A stretch of 64,000 nt of DNA from Peribacillus glennii (GCF_003429105.1 NZ_QVTD01000008.1:124001-188000); one strand, 5' to 3'. Counted from the stretch's first letter, positions 36,216 through 46,785 are shown. The notes: a model not told the origin generated them from the sequence alone. Numbers and translations are program-made.

Positions 36216-37076
36216 ATGAATAATCATATGATAAATATACTTTGGCTTGCTAAAAGTGAATATCCGTCTGGTAGTAGTCTTGAGCCTCATAAACATGAAT
36301 ATTATCAGATTTACTATGTCATTAGTGGAGAAGGAGATTTTATTGTAGGGAATGAATCCGTGAAAATGGGTCGGGGAATGTATCTTTTTACAAGACCAAA
36401 TGATATCCATGGCATTTCCAACACCCGAGATGTTGACGGAAAACCTTTACGAATGCTGGAAGTAAAGTATGTTGTTTTTGATAACGATTTTCAAGAACGT
36501 CTCAACCAGCTTCCGATTGTATGCCAGGGCTCAGATAATATTGAAGAAATGCTTGAGTTGGTTTTTAAAGAAGGAATTGACACACTTCCCTGGTATCTCG
36601 AAATTGCAACTCATACCTTCATTACTGCACTATACTATATGATTCGATTTCAACGAATTGAAATCTCGACAAATCCACAAAAGTCAAGAGTGGTCGATCA
36701 AATTAAAGAGAATATACAAGAAAGTTATAAGAATGAGATTTCTTTGGACCACCTTGCACAGTTTGTTGGTCATAGTAAAAATTATATTTGCAAAATATTT
36801 AAAGAAAATACCGGCATGACCATCAACTTGTATCTCAATAAAGTAAGAATTGATAAGGCCGCGGAGTTATTGGTTAACACCAATTTGGATATAGCAGAAA
36901 TCAGTAAAGAAGTCGGATACAATAACATTTTTCATTTCATCAAGACGTTTAAAAAAATTGTCGGTACTTCACCTGGGAACTTCCGTAAACATGAACTAAG
37001 TGGCAAAGCTCTTGTGAGTTCTAAAGTGAAGGCGATTGCAACGATTCCTGCTCAGCAAACGAGGAATGATGTATAG
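36216..37076 (+). CDS. AraC family transcriptional regulator
   Basis: The 286-residue protein has an N-terminal cupin ligand-binding domain (HKHEYYQIYYVISGEGDF at about 24-41) and a C-terminal AraC double helix-turn-helix (SLDHLAQFVGHSKNYICKIF, then LDIAEISKEVGYNNIFHFIK and the closing TFKKIVGTSPGNFRKHE). AraC members usually activate catabolic operons when their ligand is bound. I chose the ATG at 36216, 9 bases after AGGTGA; a GTG at 36204 is 4 codons upstream. It lies in the middle of the CoA-transferase/SDR genes and is the likely local regulator. Confidence 0.88.
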   Translation: MNNHMINILWLAKSEYPSGSSLEPHKHEYYQIYYVISGEGDFIVGNESVKMGRGMYLFTRPNDIHGISNTRDVDGKPLRMLEVKYVVFDNDFQERLNQLPIVCQGSDNIEEMLELVFKEGIDTLPWYLEIATHTFITALYYMIRFQRIEISTNPQKSRVVDQIKENIQESYKNEISLDHLAQFVGHSKNYICKIFKENTGMTINLYLNKVRIDKAAELLVNTNLDIAEISKEVGYNNIFHFIKTFKKIVGTSPGNFRKHELSGKALVSSKVKAIATIPAQQTRNDV

Positions 37077-37118
37077 CGATTCTTAATGAAAAAATTTCTA
37101 AAAGATGAGGTGAAATTT

Positions 37119-38339
37119 ATGACTGTTCTATCTGGAGTAAGAGTTTTGGATTTAACCCATTATATTGCGGGACCATATTGCAGCCAAATACTTGCTGACT
37201 ATGGGGCTGATGTCATAAAGATTGAACGGCTGGATGGGGAAGTTGGAAGGACATCTGCCCCAATGCATGATGATATTAGTTTATATTTTGCCTCAGAAAA
37301 CCGGAATAAAAGAGGGCTTTCATTAGACTTGAAAAGTTCGAAAGGTAAAGCCATTCTTCACCGCTTAATTGAAACGTCTGATGTTTTAGTGACCAATTAT
37401 GGTTCCAATGTACCTGAAAAATTAGGCTTTAGTTATGAAACCATATCCGCTATTAATCCTGAAATTAGCATGGTACATATTACTGGATTTGGAACAACTG
37501 GACCTTACCGGGATTACGGAGCATATGATGGAGTGATTCAGTCCATGAGCGGATTAGCAGAATTAACAGGACATCCAGATGGTCCGCCGACCTATGTTGG
37601 ATTTTTCATTGCAGATCATATTGCTGGCTTGCAAGCAACTCTAGGGACTATGTTGGCCTTGTTTCATAAAGAAAGAACTGGAAAAGGACGTTTTGTGGAT
37701 ATTAGTATGCTTGATGGATTGGTTTCATTATTAGGGTTTAGCATCTCTGAAGCCAAGTTACATGGAATCACAAAACAAAGGTGGGGAACGAGTGATCGTT
37801 TTCAATATTCGAAAGCATTCCCTACAATAGATGGGTATGTTTTTCTAGGTGCCTATATAAATGCACCTGAAAAAAAGTGGATCGAATTTGCTAAACTAAT
37901 TGGCAAAAATGAATGGGCTCAAAGTAATTCACCATTCTTCATGGAAGAAGGAAGATTCAAAAACAGAGAAATATTGGATAAGACTATTGCTGAGTGGACA
38001 ATTCAACATACAAAAGAGGAAGCTTTTCAATTTTTACAACAAAAAGGTATTGCTAGTAGTCCAGTGAATAATTTAGATGAAGTAATAAATAATCCACAAA
38101 TCCAACACAGAGAAATGATTAAATCTTTAAATATTGGAAATCTTAATGTCCCGGTTCCTGGTGTTGCGATTAAAATAACAGAAAATATAAAAGAGTTTAC
38201 TATACCTCCAACTCTAGGTGAACATTCAAAGGAGATCTTAGCGCAATTGGGATTTTCTGACGACGAAATAGAGGATTTTATCGTAAACAATATAGTAAGA
38301 GTTGACACTTACGATAATTGTATAGTCAACAAAATTTAA
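37119..38339 (+). CDS. CaiB/BaiF family CoA-transferase
   Basis: The 406-residue enzyme is an intact family III CoA-transferase: GVRVLDLTHYIAGPYCSQIL (6-25), ADYGADVIKIERLDGE, SENRNKRGLSLDLKSSKG, GFGTTGPYRDYGAYDG, and the Asp-containing segment ADHIAGLQATLG that should carry the catalytic acid. It transfers CoA from one acyl-CoA to an acid. The ATG at 37119 has GAGGTG at good spacing. It may replace the broken relative at 32.9 kb. The acid substrate is unknown. Confidence 0.88.
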   Translation: MTVLSGVRVLDLTHYIAGPYCSQILADYGADVIKIERLDGEVGRTSAPMHDDISLYFASENRNKRGLSLDLKSSKGKAILHRLIETSDVLVTNYGSNVPEKLGFSYETISAINPEISMVHITGFGTTGPYRDYGAYDGVIQSMSGLAELTGHPDGPPTYVGFFIADHIAGLQATLGTMLALFHKERTGKGRFVDISMLDGLVSLLGFSISEAKLHGITKQRWGTSDRFQYSKAFPTIDGYVFLGAYINAPEKKWIEFAKLIGKNEWAQSNSPFFMEEGRFKNREILDKTIAEWTIQHTKEEAFQFLQQKGIASSPVNNLDEVINNPQIQHREMIKSLNIGNLNVPVPGVAIKITENIKEFTIPPTLGEHSKEILAQLGFSDDEIEDFIVNNIVRVDTYDNCIVNKI

Positions 38340-38410
38340 ATGTATGAATCTGTTCATTATAGAATTATAAGTGGCTTAAATTGGAAGATGTTAGAAAGGG
38401 GGGGGATTAT

Positions 38411-39136
38411 ATGAAACTCGAAGGGAAAGTTGCCATTATTACTGGTGGTGCAGGTGGACTTGGAAAGGAAACTAGTTTGTTATTTGCCAGCGAAGGCGCT
38501 CATGTTGTTATAGCTGATTATCATAAAAATCTAGCAGAAGATACAGCAAAAGAGATAAACGGACTTGGATTTTGTGTCGATGTTTCTAAACGAGACCAAG
38601 TGGACAGGATGGTTAGTGAGGTAATTCAACAATTTGGTAAAATCGATATTTTGATTAATAATGCTGGAATTACGATGGACTCCACTCTAGTAAAAATGAC
38701 ACAGGTAGAATGGGATCAAGTTATATCTATTAATCAAACTGGTGTTTTTCATTGTACCCAATCAGTTGTACCCCATATGATTAAAGAAGGGTATGGCAGA
38801 ATTATCAATACTAGTAGTATAGTAGGAAGAATGGGGAATTTTGGTCAAACGAATTATGCTGCAACGAAAGCAGCAGTGATTGCAATGACTCAAACTTGGG
38901 CAAAAGAACTTGGTCGAAAAGGGATTAATGTAAATGCTGTTGCTCCAGGTTTTATCATGACTTCAATGACAGAAAAAATGCCTGAAAATGTTCTTCAAAG
39001 AATGAAAGAGAAAGTATCCCTTCAACGGCTTGGAACACCAAGAGATATCGCCAATACATATTTATTTTTGGCAAGCGATGATTCCAGCTATATCAATGGA
39101 GCTGTGATTCCCGTAGACGGGGGATTGTCTATATAA
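38411..39136 (+). CDS. SDR family oxidoreductase (3-oxoacyl reductase-like)
   Basis: The 241-residue short-chain dehydrogenase has TGGAGGLGKET (10-20), the NNAGITMDS motif (about 82-90), Ser in NTSSIVGRMG, and YAATK for the catalytic Tyr and Lys. It is about half identical by eye to the other SDR in this cluster (35.4 kb), so they are likely paralogues with related substrates. GGGGGGG lies 6 bases before the ATG at 38411; longer frames upstream have no better start. It precedes a broken thiolase gene, matching the order of beta-oxidation-like steps. Confidence 0.88.
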   Translation: MKLEGKVAIITGGAGGLGKETSLLFASEGAHVVIADYHKNLAEDTAKEINGLGFCVDVSKRDQVDRMVSEVIQQFGKIDILINNAGITMDSTLVKMTQVEWDQVISINQTGVFHCTQSVVPHMIKEGYGRIINTSSIVGRMGNFGQTNYAATKAAVIAMTQTWAKELGRKGINVNAVAPGFIMTSMTEKMPENVLQRMKEKVSLQRLGTPRDIANTYLFLASDDSSYINGAVIPVDGGLSI

Positions 39137-39200
39137 ATGGCAGCTTTATAGCTTTTAAGAATGAAAGATGCTTTTTAGGTGTCCAAAAGGAGGATTTAGC

Positions 39201-40280
<1,080 letters not shown>

Positions 40281-40513
40281 AAATTAATTTGTTTTTTTAG
40301 AAAAAAATGAAGAGAAGACAAATGGGGAAAATTAACTGCTGTTTAGTTATTATCACTTTCCTTTGGAATAGAAGGGGGCATATAAGAACGAGAAAAAATT
40401 CCTCATAGTACTAACTTTGTTGGTCTAGGCTGGGTTACTTTTGTTTTATATATGATGACACTTTCTATTTCAAATGGTTATTTTGAGAAACTAAACAAAT
40501 CCAAAAATATATT

Positions 40514-40551
40514 ATCAGTTGGAGAAAAACAACTGATTTTCTCCAACTGAT
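40514..40551. terminator. Perfect hairpin after the thiolase pseudogene
   Basis: ATCAGTTGGAGAAAA (40514-40528) pairs with its exact complement (40537-40551) and is followed by TTTATTTT. The surrounding gap 40281-40737 shows no gene. Confidence 0.8.
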
Positions 40552-40593
40552 TTATTTTAAACACGACAATAACAACAATGTCATTTATTTTAA

Positions 40594-40647
40594 AACCTTA
40601 ACAATGTATAACCCCATCCTAAAATTAGGACAGGGTTATATAAGGTT
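40594..40647. terminator. Compound inverted repeat after the VOC gene
   Basis: Nested pairs AACCTTA/TAAGGTT, TATAACCC/GGGTTATA and TCCTAA/TTAGGA form one hairpin between the thiolase remnant and the minus-strand VOC gene. Confidence 0.65.
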
Positions 40648-40737
40648 GCTTAATTGTTGATAAAAACCCCTTTTCCGAACATAAAAACATAACAAAAAAG
40701 TCGTTTAGAACCAGGTTATTTCTATTTCGACATAAAG

Positions 40738-41121
40738 TTACTTCTGCACTATCTGAATAAGGTTGCCGCATGTATCGTCAAAGACAGCTATTGTGACTTC
40801 GCCCATTTTTGTTGGCTCCATAGTAAACTTCACGCCGTTTTCCAATAATCGTTTGTACTCTTTACGAATATCTGCAACGCCAAACATTGTTGCTGGGATG
40901 CCATCGGCAAATATCTTCTTTTGATACTCTTTAGCGGCAGGATGGTCATTCGGTTCGAGTAAAAGCTCGGTACCGTCTTGATCATTGGGAGAAACAAGCG
41001 TTATCCACCTAAATTCTCCGACGGGAACGTCCTCCTTTTTTACAAACCCCAGCGTTTCTGAATAAAACTCCAGTGCCTTGTCTTGATCTTGTACGAATAT
41101 ACTGGTAACAATAATTTTCAT
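40738..41121 (-). CDS. VOC family (glyoxalase-like) protein
   Basis: The 127-residue protein shows one vicinal-oxygen-chelate module pair: SIFVQDQDKALEFYSETLGF near the N-terminus, TELLLEP in the middle, and FDDTCGNLIQIVQK at the end. Such proteins are small metal-dependent enzymes or antibiotic-binding proteins. The ligand pattern is incomplete by eye, so the reaction is unknown. GGAGG precedes the ATG. It is probably co-directional with, but separate from, the membrane protein gene next to it. Confidence 0.85.
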   Translation of the reverse strand: MKIIVTSIFVQDQDKALEFYSETLGFVKKEDVPVGEFRWITLVSPNDQDGTELLLEPNDHPAAKEYQKKIFADGIPATMFGVADIRKEYKRLLENGVKFTMEPTKMGEVTIAVFDDTCGNLIQIVQK

Positions 41122-41222
41122 ACTTTTGCCTCCTTTGATATTTGCGTATGGTAACTGCTAACGATCTGGCTACAACTAAAACAACCCACATTCGTCAGAA
41201 GTCCTGTTCTGATTTTATAAAG

Positions 41223-41828
41223 CTACTCTATCCATCCTTTCAGCAAGTTTTTATCGGGCAGGATATGAGCCAACCGTTTCAGAGCAAACGAACAAGCTTC
41301 TGCTGCCATCCATGCATATAGTATACTGAATATCGCTACGAGCAATAAAGGCCGAAAATGAAAAGACGTACTAACACCTGATCCTAACACAGGAAAGCGG
41401 AAAATAAAAAGGATCGCTATGATTCCTATAAATAAGGTAGCTCCCGCCAAGAAAACAACCAAAAATCTTGTTTTAGGCTTATAGAAGGAAACACCAAGTA
41501 CCAATCCTAGAATACCCGTTGTGAAGGAAAAAATAATTAGTTCGCTAGGCTGGATAAACAATAAAAGGAGGATCGTAACAAAATAGGAAAGGAATCCGTG
41601 CCTGACGGATACAATCGCTGCGAAAAATATTGGTAAAGTCGTCATGGCACTTACAAAAAAACCGATGCCGGGCACATATCCCCCTGCTGACTGGAATATG
41701 GCTGCAAACGAGCTTAATACCGCGGTAAGTATTAGTTTTGTGGTAGGTGACAATTCCATACGATCGTGTTTGATTCTTAAGAAAGTGTACCGCCAATACT
41801 GTACGGCTTTACTTTTTACCCTCTTCAT
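41223..41828 (-). CDS. Multi-helix membrane protein, unknown function
   Basis: The 201-residue protein has about six hydrophobic segments (roughly 33-50, 55-75, 80-96, 100-120, 125-145, 165-190). The pattern, with a Gly-rich GGYVPGIGFFVSAM and a QPSELIIF motif, recalls ECF-type substrate-specific components, but I cannot assign it. The ATG at 41828 has a perfect GGAGG 8 bases upstream, so the in-frame TTG at 41846, which overlaps that site, is not the start. The neighbours (VOC gene and sugar dehydrogenase-like gene) give no functional hint. Confidence 0.65.
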   Translation of the reverse strand: MKRVKSKAVQYWRYTFLRIKHDRMELSPTTKLILTAVLSSFAAIFQSAGGYVPGIGFFVSAMTTLPIFFAAIVSVRHGFLSYFVTILLLLFIQPSELIIFSFTTGILGLVLGVSFYKPKTRFLVVFLAGATLFIGIIAILFIFRFPVLGSGVSTSFHFRPLLLVAIFSILYAWMAAEACSFALKRLAHILPDKNLLKGWIE

Positions 41829-42084
41829 GAATCCCGCCTCCAACAAATAATAACTACCCTTATGCTATTCACTGTTTTATATAAAATCACTGTATGTTTA
41901 TCCAACTTACCTATAGATAACTGATTTTGAAATCATAGTAGTTTTATTGACCGCCCCTCTTCCTCTGACGCTGATGCGAATAATGGTCAATTCCTTGTTA
42001 GATTCTTCGGCCCTAATTTGGTATTAATAAAACAGTTCTAATCATATTCTTATAAAAGCAAACTAAGAAGGAGTGTAAAGTTTA

Positions 42085-43497
42085 TTGATAAAAGTTAAGG
42101 TAAGTTTACTGCCCATTGTAAGTAAGATAAATTTACCGACTGTTTTGAAAACAGCTATACTTCCGGGTGACTCAAAAGAAACATTATTTATTGCAACCCA
42201 GGTAGGAGAGATTTTTTACATAAGAGATGGAGTTATACGGACTTTTTTAGATATTCGCCCGCGAATGGTAAAATTAGGTGCTTCTGGCGGTGGATATGAT
42301 GAACGGGGATTACTAGGGCTGGCGTTTCATCCCGAATTTTATTATAACGGTCTGTTTTATCTTCATTATTCACTAGCTGGAACACAAGGTCCAGGTGCTC
42401 TTCCTGAATCTTTTTCACCTAACCCGTGTGATCCAAGAACTTTAAACCTAAGGTGGGCAAATAGAGAAATTCAATATGATCATATTGATACTATGGAAGA
42501 ATGGATTATGCCATCGAATGGCCAACCTCAAAAACGACGGACATTACTAAACGTAAGAAGACCATTTTTTAATCATAATGGTGTCAATTGCTTAAACTTT
42601 TCACCCGAAACAGGAAAACTTGTTTTGACCACTGGGGATGGTGGATCAGCCTATGATCCATTCAATTTAAGCCAGAATGATATGGAAATCGCCGGTAAAA
42701 TAATTGAAATTGATGTAGAAAAGAATACATTTATCCAGAATCCACCCGTAGTCACACGGTTTAATGAACTTCCCGTACCTATTCAGGAAACACTTACGGT
42801 GATTGCCAAAGGGGTTCGAAATATACCGGGCATTTCATTTCAAAGGTTTTATAATCAATATATCAAGAATGTGGGCAATGTCGGACAGGATTTGGTAGAA
42901 TCGATTTTTTCATTCGTTCATTATAAACCAGTACCGGTAACTCAGCTTATTCAAGCTTCGTTAATGGAATCTGAACCTCACCAAGAAGGATTTATTAACT
43001 TTGGCTGGAGGGGTTGGGAAGGAGCTTTTCCTACTTTGATAATCAGGGGCTGCTCTGCAAATCCGACTTTGGATGAGAAAACAATTGCTTATTATGATGA
43101 AGCAGTAAAAACTTCGGTGAGGCGGCTTCAGCCTTTAACCAGTTATTTTCATAAAGATTCCCGACCCGATAAGTTTGGAGGAACTGCACTTACAGGAGTG
43201 CAAGCCTATGTGGGGAATGGAATCCCTAATTTAACCGGAAGCGTTGTGTTTACCGATCTTGCCCGGAAAGAATCTCAATCCCCGGGTAGAGGGGTTTTAG
43301 CTTATACCAGGGTAAGAACAGATTGTAAACTAAATGACTTTAGTGTTATTGAAACCGATTATAATTTTGGGTCTGAATCAGCTTATTATGTTAATTTGGG
43401 AACGAATCTGGATCAAACCAGACTATTTTTAGGGGTTTATGGCTCTATGACAGTGACAGATTTTAACAAAGGTACTGTTTTTGAAATTGTTCCATAA
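42085..43497 (+). CDS. PQQ-dependent sugar dehydrogenase-like beta-propeller protein
   Basis: The 470-residue protein carries the glucose/sorbosone dehydrogenase signatures ERGLLGLAFHPEFYYNGLFY (about 73-92), FNHNGVNCLNFSPETGKLVL and TTGDGGSAYDPF (about 200-212). These form a six-blade propeller. Members oxidise sugars with PQQ, or have lost that activity. No signal peptide is visible, which is unusual for a PQQ enzyme, so a non-catalytic or different role is possible. The TTG start at 42085 lies about 11 bases after AAGGAG. No neighbouring gene suggests the substrate. Confidence 0.75.
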   Translation: MIKVKVSLLPIVSKINLPTVLKTAILPGDSKETLFIATQVGEIFYIRDGVIRTFLDIRPRMVKLGASGGGYDERGLLGLAFHPEFYYNGLFYLHYSLAGTQGPGALPESFSPNPCDPRTLNLRWANREIQYDHIDTMEEWIMPSNGQPQKRRTLLNVRRPFFNHNGVNCLNFSPETGKLVLTTGDGGSAYDPFNLSQNDMEIAGKIIEIDVEKNTFIQNPPVVTRFNELPVPIQETLTVIAKGVRNIPGISFQRFYNQYIKNVGNVGQDLVESIFSFVHYKPVPVTQLIQASLMESEPHQEGFINFGWRGWEGAFPTLIIRGCSANPTLDEKTIAYYDEAVKTSVRRLQPLTSYFHKDSRPDKFGGTALTGVQAYVGNGIPNLTGSVVFTDLARKESQSPGRGVLAYTRVRTDCKLNDFSVIETDYNFGSESAYYVNLGTNLDQTRLFLGVYGSMTVTDFNKGTVFEIVP

Positions 43498-43582
43498 TAC
43501 ATACCTATAAAATTCGACTTCAACTGATATTGTTATTGAACAACCTGACCGTTACTTGAATAAGTAAAATCCCTTACCTCAG

Positions 43583-43810
43583 ATGAACAGAAACAGTTGT
43601 TTCAATCGATGTACAAGGAGTGGGAAAGCTGGGCGAATGACGGCCGTGGAGTTGGCGAAGTTAGCTGGTAAGTATAAAGGAAGAACAAAGAAATATACCG
43701 ATAAACACGCCGGTATGGCTCATGAACTTGAGCTATATGCCACCGGTGGCAATACGGTTAAGGGGATTTCTGAGATTAACGCAAATAAGTATTTCAGCGT
43801 TATATCGTAA
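43583..43810 (+). pseudogene. Resolvase/invertase-type serine recombinase, C-terminal remnant
   Basis: The segment ELAKLAGKYKGRTKKYTDKH, AGMAHELELYATGGNTVKGISEI corresponds to the hinge and the DNA-binding end of Tn3-type resolvases (AKxxGKYKGRxKKYT, then TVxEIxEITxVSRxTLYR). The catalytic N-terminal domain is gone and the final helix-turn-helix is degraded. It is not a functional gene. It lies near the far edge of the accessory region that begins with another recombinase remnant at 24 kb. Confidence 0.75.
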
Positions 43811-43824
43811 AATAAAGAAAGTCC

Positions 43825-43845
43825 GCCAATAGGTTGGCTTTTTAT
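43825..43845 (+). terminator. Short terminator
   Basis: GCCAA-TAGG-TTGGC followed by TTTTTATT. Confidence 0.6.
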
Positions 43846-44116
43846 TATGGATGGCTAACGGGGTATGTTAGTTGAACAAAAATGCTAAGCAAGTGAAGAA
43901 ATACACAAAATTCCGAACGGTAATGATCAAAAACCAGACACTTCCCAAAGAAGTTATCTTGCATGTCGGTAACTATGCTTTTGATTTCCTAGGAGCGTAA
44001 ACTACGCATTGTATACAACAGAACTTTGGTCACAACTTTTAGGTAAAAAGGAGTATTTCATCTTAAGCAGTAAACTAATTCTTAAACGGAAATAAACATT
44101 TCATCTAAAAAACTGT

Positions 44117-44166
44117 ATTCCCTCCTCAATAATTTCATTTAACAATGAAATTATTGAGGAGGGAAT
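44117..44166. repeat. Perfect hairpin, 23-bp arms, 4-base loop
   Basis: ATTCCCTCCTCAATAATTTC... (44117-44139) is the exact complement of 44144-44166 around TAAC. A T-rich stretch follows on the plus strand. No gene ends here, so it may be a transposon-end structure or a terminator left behind by a lost gene. Confidence 0.8.
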
Positions 44167-44285
44167 TATTTGTTATTTCTTGAAAAACTTCGGTATCTTC
44201 GTGAAGTGTCTACCCAAGGGAGTTTATCTATGAGTACCAAATTGAAGAGTTTGAAAACAAAATATGCCTTGCAATGCAATTCACA

Positions 44286-44456
44286 TTTCCCGTAAAGATT
44301 ATAACTTAGGAAGGTGGGTTTGAATGGTATTATCAAGGATTAGTTTACAGGTTAAATCCAATACATAAAATGATTTACTTAGAACAGCAGGATAAAGATT
44401 GTTACATGATAAAAATTAAATTCGAGGATATAGGAAAGGTTGAAATTAAAGGTTAA
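44286..44456 (+). pseudogene. YolD-like protein remnant
   Basis: One frame reads GFEWYYQGLVYRLNPIHKMI and ends KIKFEDIGKVEIKG before TAA, which fits the YolD-like pattern (beta-strand with aromatic residues, IDP/NP-type turn, then DI-V-I). An in-frame TAG at 44307 and lack of a start show it is broken. YolD-like genes usually accompany UV-repair polymerases on plasmids and prophages. Moderate to low certainty. Confidence 0.4.
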
Positions 44457-44713
44457 TAAGCCCCAGTTGATCAACCAATAATGGACTAAGATTACGGAGG
44501 TTCATCAATCTCTCAGTAGAGGTTAGGTTCACCGATGCTAGAATGTTTGTTGTACACTTCACGATAATGTCATCCCGGTTACATTAAAGAATTGCCTAAT
44601 AGCAGCCCCGATCTTACAGTAATGCATCATCAGCTATAGATATGCTCTACAATGATCTCGTTTAACAGCAGGGTCAAAGGGTATAAAAATAAAGACAAGG
44701 AGGATGAGACACT

Positions 44714-44980
44714 ATGATTTTAAATAAGATTGTTGGGACAATAGCAATCGGTGGAGCCGCTTACCTTTTGTGGAATAAGGACTCTCGCACTAAAGCCGTA
44801 AATCAACTGAAAAGTATTGCCTCTCCCGAAATCATCGAAAAGATTAAGAGCCAAATCCCATCACCGTCCAATACGAAATTAAAAGGAAATAATAACCAAT
44901 CGAAGTTATTAGAGTCTTTGTCGGACCCGGCATTCCCAGATTATGCAACGACAGAAAGGGCGCAAGCAGGAAGAGCCTGA
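44714..44980 (+). CDS. Small membrane-anchored protein, 88 aa
   Basis: The 88-residue product has an N-terminal hydrophobic segment (about residues 5-20, IVGTIAIGGAAYLLWN) and a hydrophilic, helical then Asn/Ser-rich tail. AAGGAGG lies 8-9 bases before the ATG and a strong terminator follows the stop, so it is a good single-gene unit. The overall form resembles YtxH-like stress proteins, but I do not recognise a specific family. Confidence 0.6.
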   Translation: MILNKIVGTIAIGGAAYLLWNKDSRTKAVNQLKSIASPEIIEKIKSQIPSPSNTKLKGNNNQSKLLESLSDPAFPDYATTERAQAGRA

Positions 44981-45006
44981 TGTAATCCAACCAATGGTCA
45001 AATCTC

Positions 45007-45041
45007 AAAAAGGAATCAGTTTAATGGCTGATTCCTTTTTT
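45007..45041 (+). terminator. Terminator after the 88-aa gene
   Basis: AAAAAGGAATCAG pairs with CTGATTCCTTTTTT. Confidence 0.9.
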
Positions 45042-45061
45042 GATTGCTATCTTACTTCTTC

Positions 45062-45208
45062 GTTCTTGCCTACAGTGTTTTAGGGATCAATATGTCCGGA
45101 CACAAAGAGATTTTAGGAATTTGGATAGGAGAAAATGAAAGTGCGAGTTTCTGGCTGGGAGTCTGTAATGACTTAAATCACAGAGGGGTGCAGGATATAT
45201 TTTTAATG
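45062..45208 (+). pseudogene. IS256 family transposase, internal fragment
   Basis: The segment YSVLGINMSGHKEILGIWIG, ENESASFWLGVCNDL and NHRGVQDIF is the conserved core around the second catalytic region of IS256/mutator-type transposases. Nothing before or after continues the homology, so only about 48 residues survive. No terminal inverted repeats were recognised. Confidence 0.85.
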
Positions 45209-45235
45209 AAAGAACAATCAGTAGTTAATATATAA

Positions 45236-45810
45236 AGAAAAAACGAATGGTTGGCGGCATTTTATAGTAGGAGCAATTTTAGTAATCTTGTAATTTTTAA
45301 TTAAGCTAACATGGCAGGTTGAAATAGTTCATAATAAAAAATCGAAGGTATTAATAAAAATCGATTATATTCAAAGTTCCTTAGGGCTTCCTTTTAATCA
45401 CTTGTATATAAATCATCACCAACATGTTATATTCATATTAATCGGAAAATTAAAAACCAACAATAGCGGAAAATTTATGAAAAAATACGATATCTGTATT
45501 ACTTTCTTCTATGGAAAGCTTTACACAGAGTAAATTAAGTGAGTTCCTGCTTTAAGAAAGCGGTAGGGAGTGAGGCTATAGGAATCGGTAAGGTGTCAAA
45601 CGTTCGGATTAAAGTACATGTATGATATTAAAAAGGTACTGCTGATGGTAAAAGGTTCAAAAAATAAGCATATAATTAACCAATTTAAATGAGTGATTTT
45701 ACACTTTCTGCAGACTGCAATTACTAAGATTCTGAGGACATGCTCTTTATAAATAATATAAGGGAAAAATTATGCCTATAAATGGATATAAATTGAATGG
45801 AGGAAAACAA
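45236..45810. other. Intergenic region, no gene seen
   Basis: About 575 AT-rich bases with only short broken frames. The ribosome binding site of the next gene (GGAGG) is at the end. Probably decayed DNA linked to the IS256 fragment. Confidence 0.45.
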
Positions 45811-46785
45811 ATGTCAAAAATTCCGTCAATACTTCAGAATTTGCGTATCCCTGTAATTGGCTCACCGTTATTTATTATTAGTAACCCTAAACTAGTGATA
45901 GAACAATGTAAGGCAGGAATCGTTGGATCAATCCCGTCACTGAATGCTAGACCCGCATCCTTACTTGATGAATGGTTGGCAGAAATCACTGAGGAGCTCG
46001 CAACTTATAATGCAAAGAATCCAGATCGTCCAGCGGCACCATTTGCTATTAATCAAATTGTCCACAAGTCAAATGAACGGTTGGAATCCGACATGGAGTT
46101 GTGTGTTAAATACAAAGTTCCCATTATCATTTCGTCCTTGGGTGCCCGCGAGGAGATATTTGAGGCAGCACATAGCTACGGAGGAATTGTTCTGCACGAT
46201 ATAATCAATAACTCTTTCGCGCACAAGGCAATCGACAAAGGTGCAGATGGCTTAATTGCCGTTGCGGCAGGAGCTGGCGGTCATGCAGGAACAAAGAGCC
46301 CGTTTGCATTGGTTCAGGAAATCCGTGAGTGGTTTGACGGTCCGCTCGCTTTGTCCGGATCAATTGCTACGGGAGGTGCAATCCTGGCCGCCCAAGCGAT
46401 GGGGGCAGATTTTGCATATATCGGTTCGCCGTTCATTGCAACGCATGAAGCCCGTGCTTCTGAAGAGTATAAGCAATCAATCGTTGACTCTACGTCTGAT
46501 GATATTGTTTATAGCAGTCTTTTCACTGGTGTACATGGAAATTATCTGAAACCGTCAATCAGAGCAGCAGGATTGGATCCTGACAATCTTCCTGAAAGTG
46601 ATCCCTCTCAGATGAATTTTGGAGAAAAGGCCGTCAAGCCATGGAAGGATATTTGGGGAAGCGGTCAAGGCATTGGTGCTATAAAACAGGTTACTGGTGC
46701 AGCAGAATTTGTAGAGAAGCTTCATAATGAATATATTGATGCCAGAGATAGTCTAATCAGCCGAAATATAGTTAGAACAATCTGA
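45811..46785 (+). CDS. NAD(P)H-dependent flavin oxidoreductase, nitronate monooxygenase family
   Basis: The 324-residue TIM-barrel protein matches the nitronate monooxygenase/2-nitropropane dioxygenase family: PVIGSPLFIISNPKLVIEQC at the N-terminus, AAGAGGHAGTKSPFALV (about 161-177, FMN phosphate region with the conserved His), SGSIATGGAILAAQAMGADF and YIGSPFIATHEA. It uses FMN and oxygen. Members detoxify alkyl nitronates, but many are enoyl-reductase-like or of unknown use. The ATG at 45811 has GGAGG 7 bases upstream. It is followed by a strong terminator and is a single gene. Confidence 0.88.
   Translation: MSKIPSILQNLRIPVIGSPLFIISNPKLVIEQCKAGIVGSIPSLNARPASLLDEWLAEITEELATYNAKNPDRPAAPFAINQIVHKSNERLESDMELCVKYKVPIIISSLGAREEIFEAAHSYGGIVLHDIINNSFAHKAIDKGADGLIAVAAGAGGHAGTKSPFALVQEIREWFDGPLALSGSIATGGAILAAQAMGADFAYIGSPFIATHEARASEEYKQSIVDSTSDDIVYSSLFTGVHGNYLKPSIRAAGLDPDNLPESDPSQMNFGEKAVKPWKDIWGSGQGIGAIKQVTGAAEFVEKLHNEYIDARDSLISRNIVRTI

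Larger units (their letters stand above)
43846..44713. other. Degenerate region with repeat and remnants
   Basis: About 870 bases with no intact gene. It contains a 42-codon TTG frame (43872-44000, reading KNAKQVKKYTKFRTVMIKNQ, no ribosome binding site), a perfect 23-bp-arm hairpin (44117-44166), a possible YolD-like remnant (44286-44456) and unassigned sequence to 44700. Confidence 0.5.

Noticed and set aside
43872-44000. 42-codon TTG frame reading like protein
   Set aside because: No ribosome binding site and no family match; more likely a fragment in a degenerate region.
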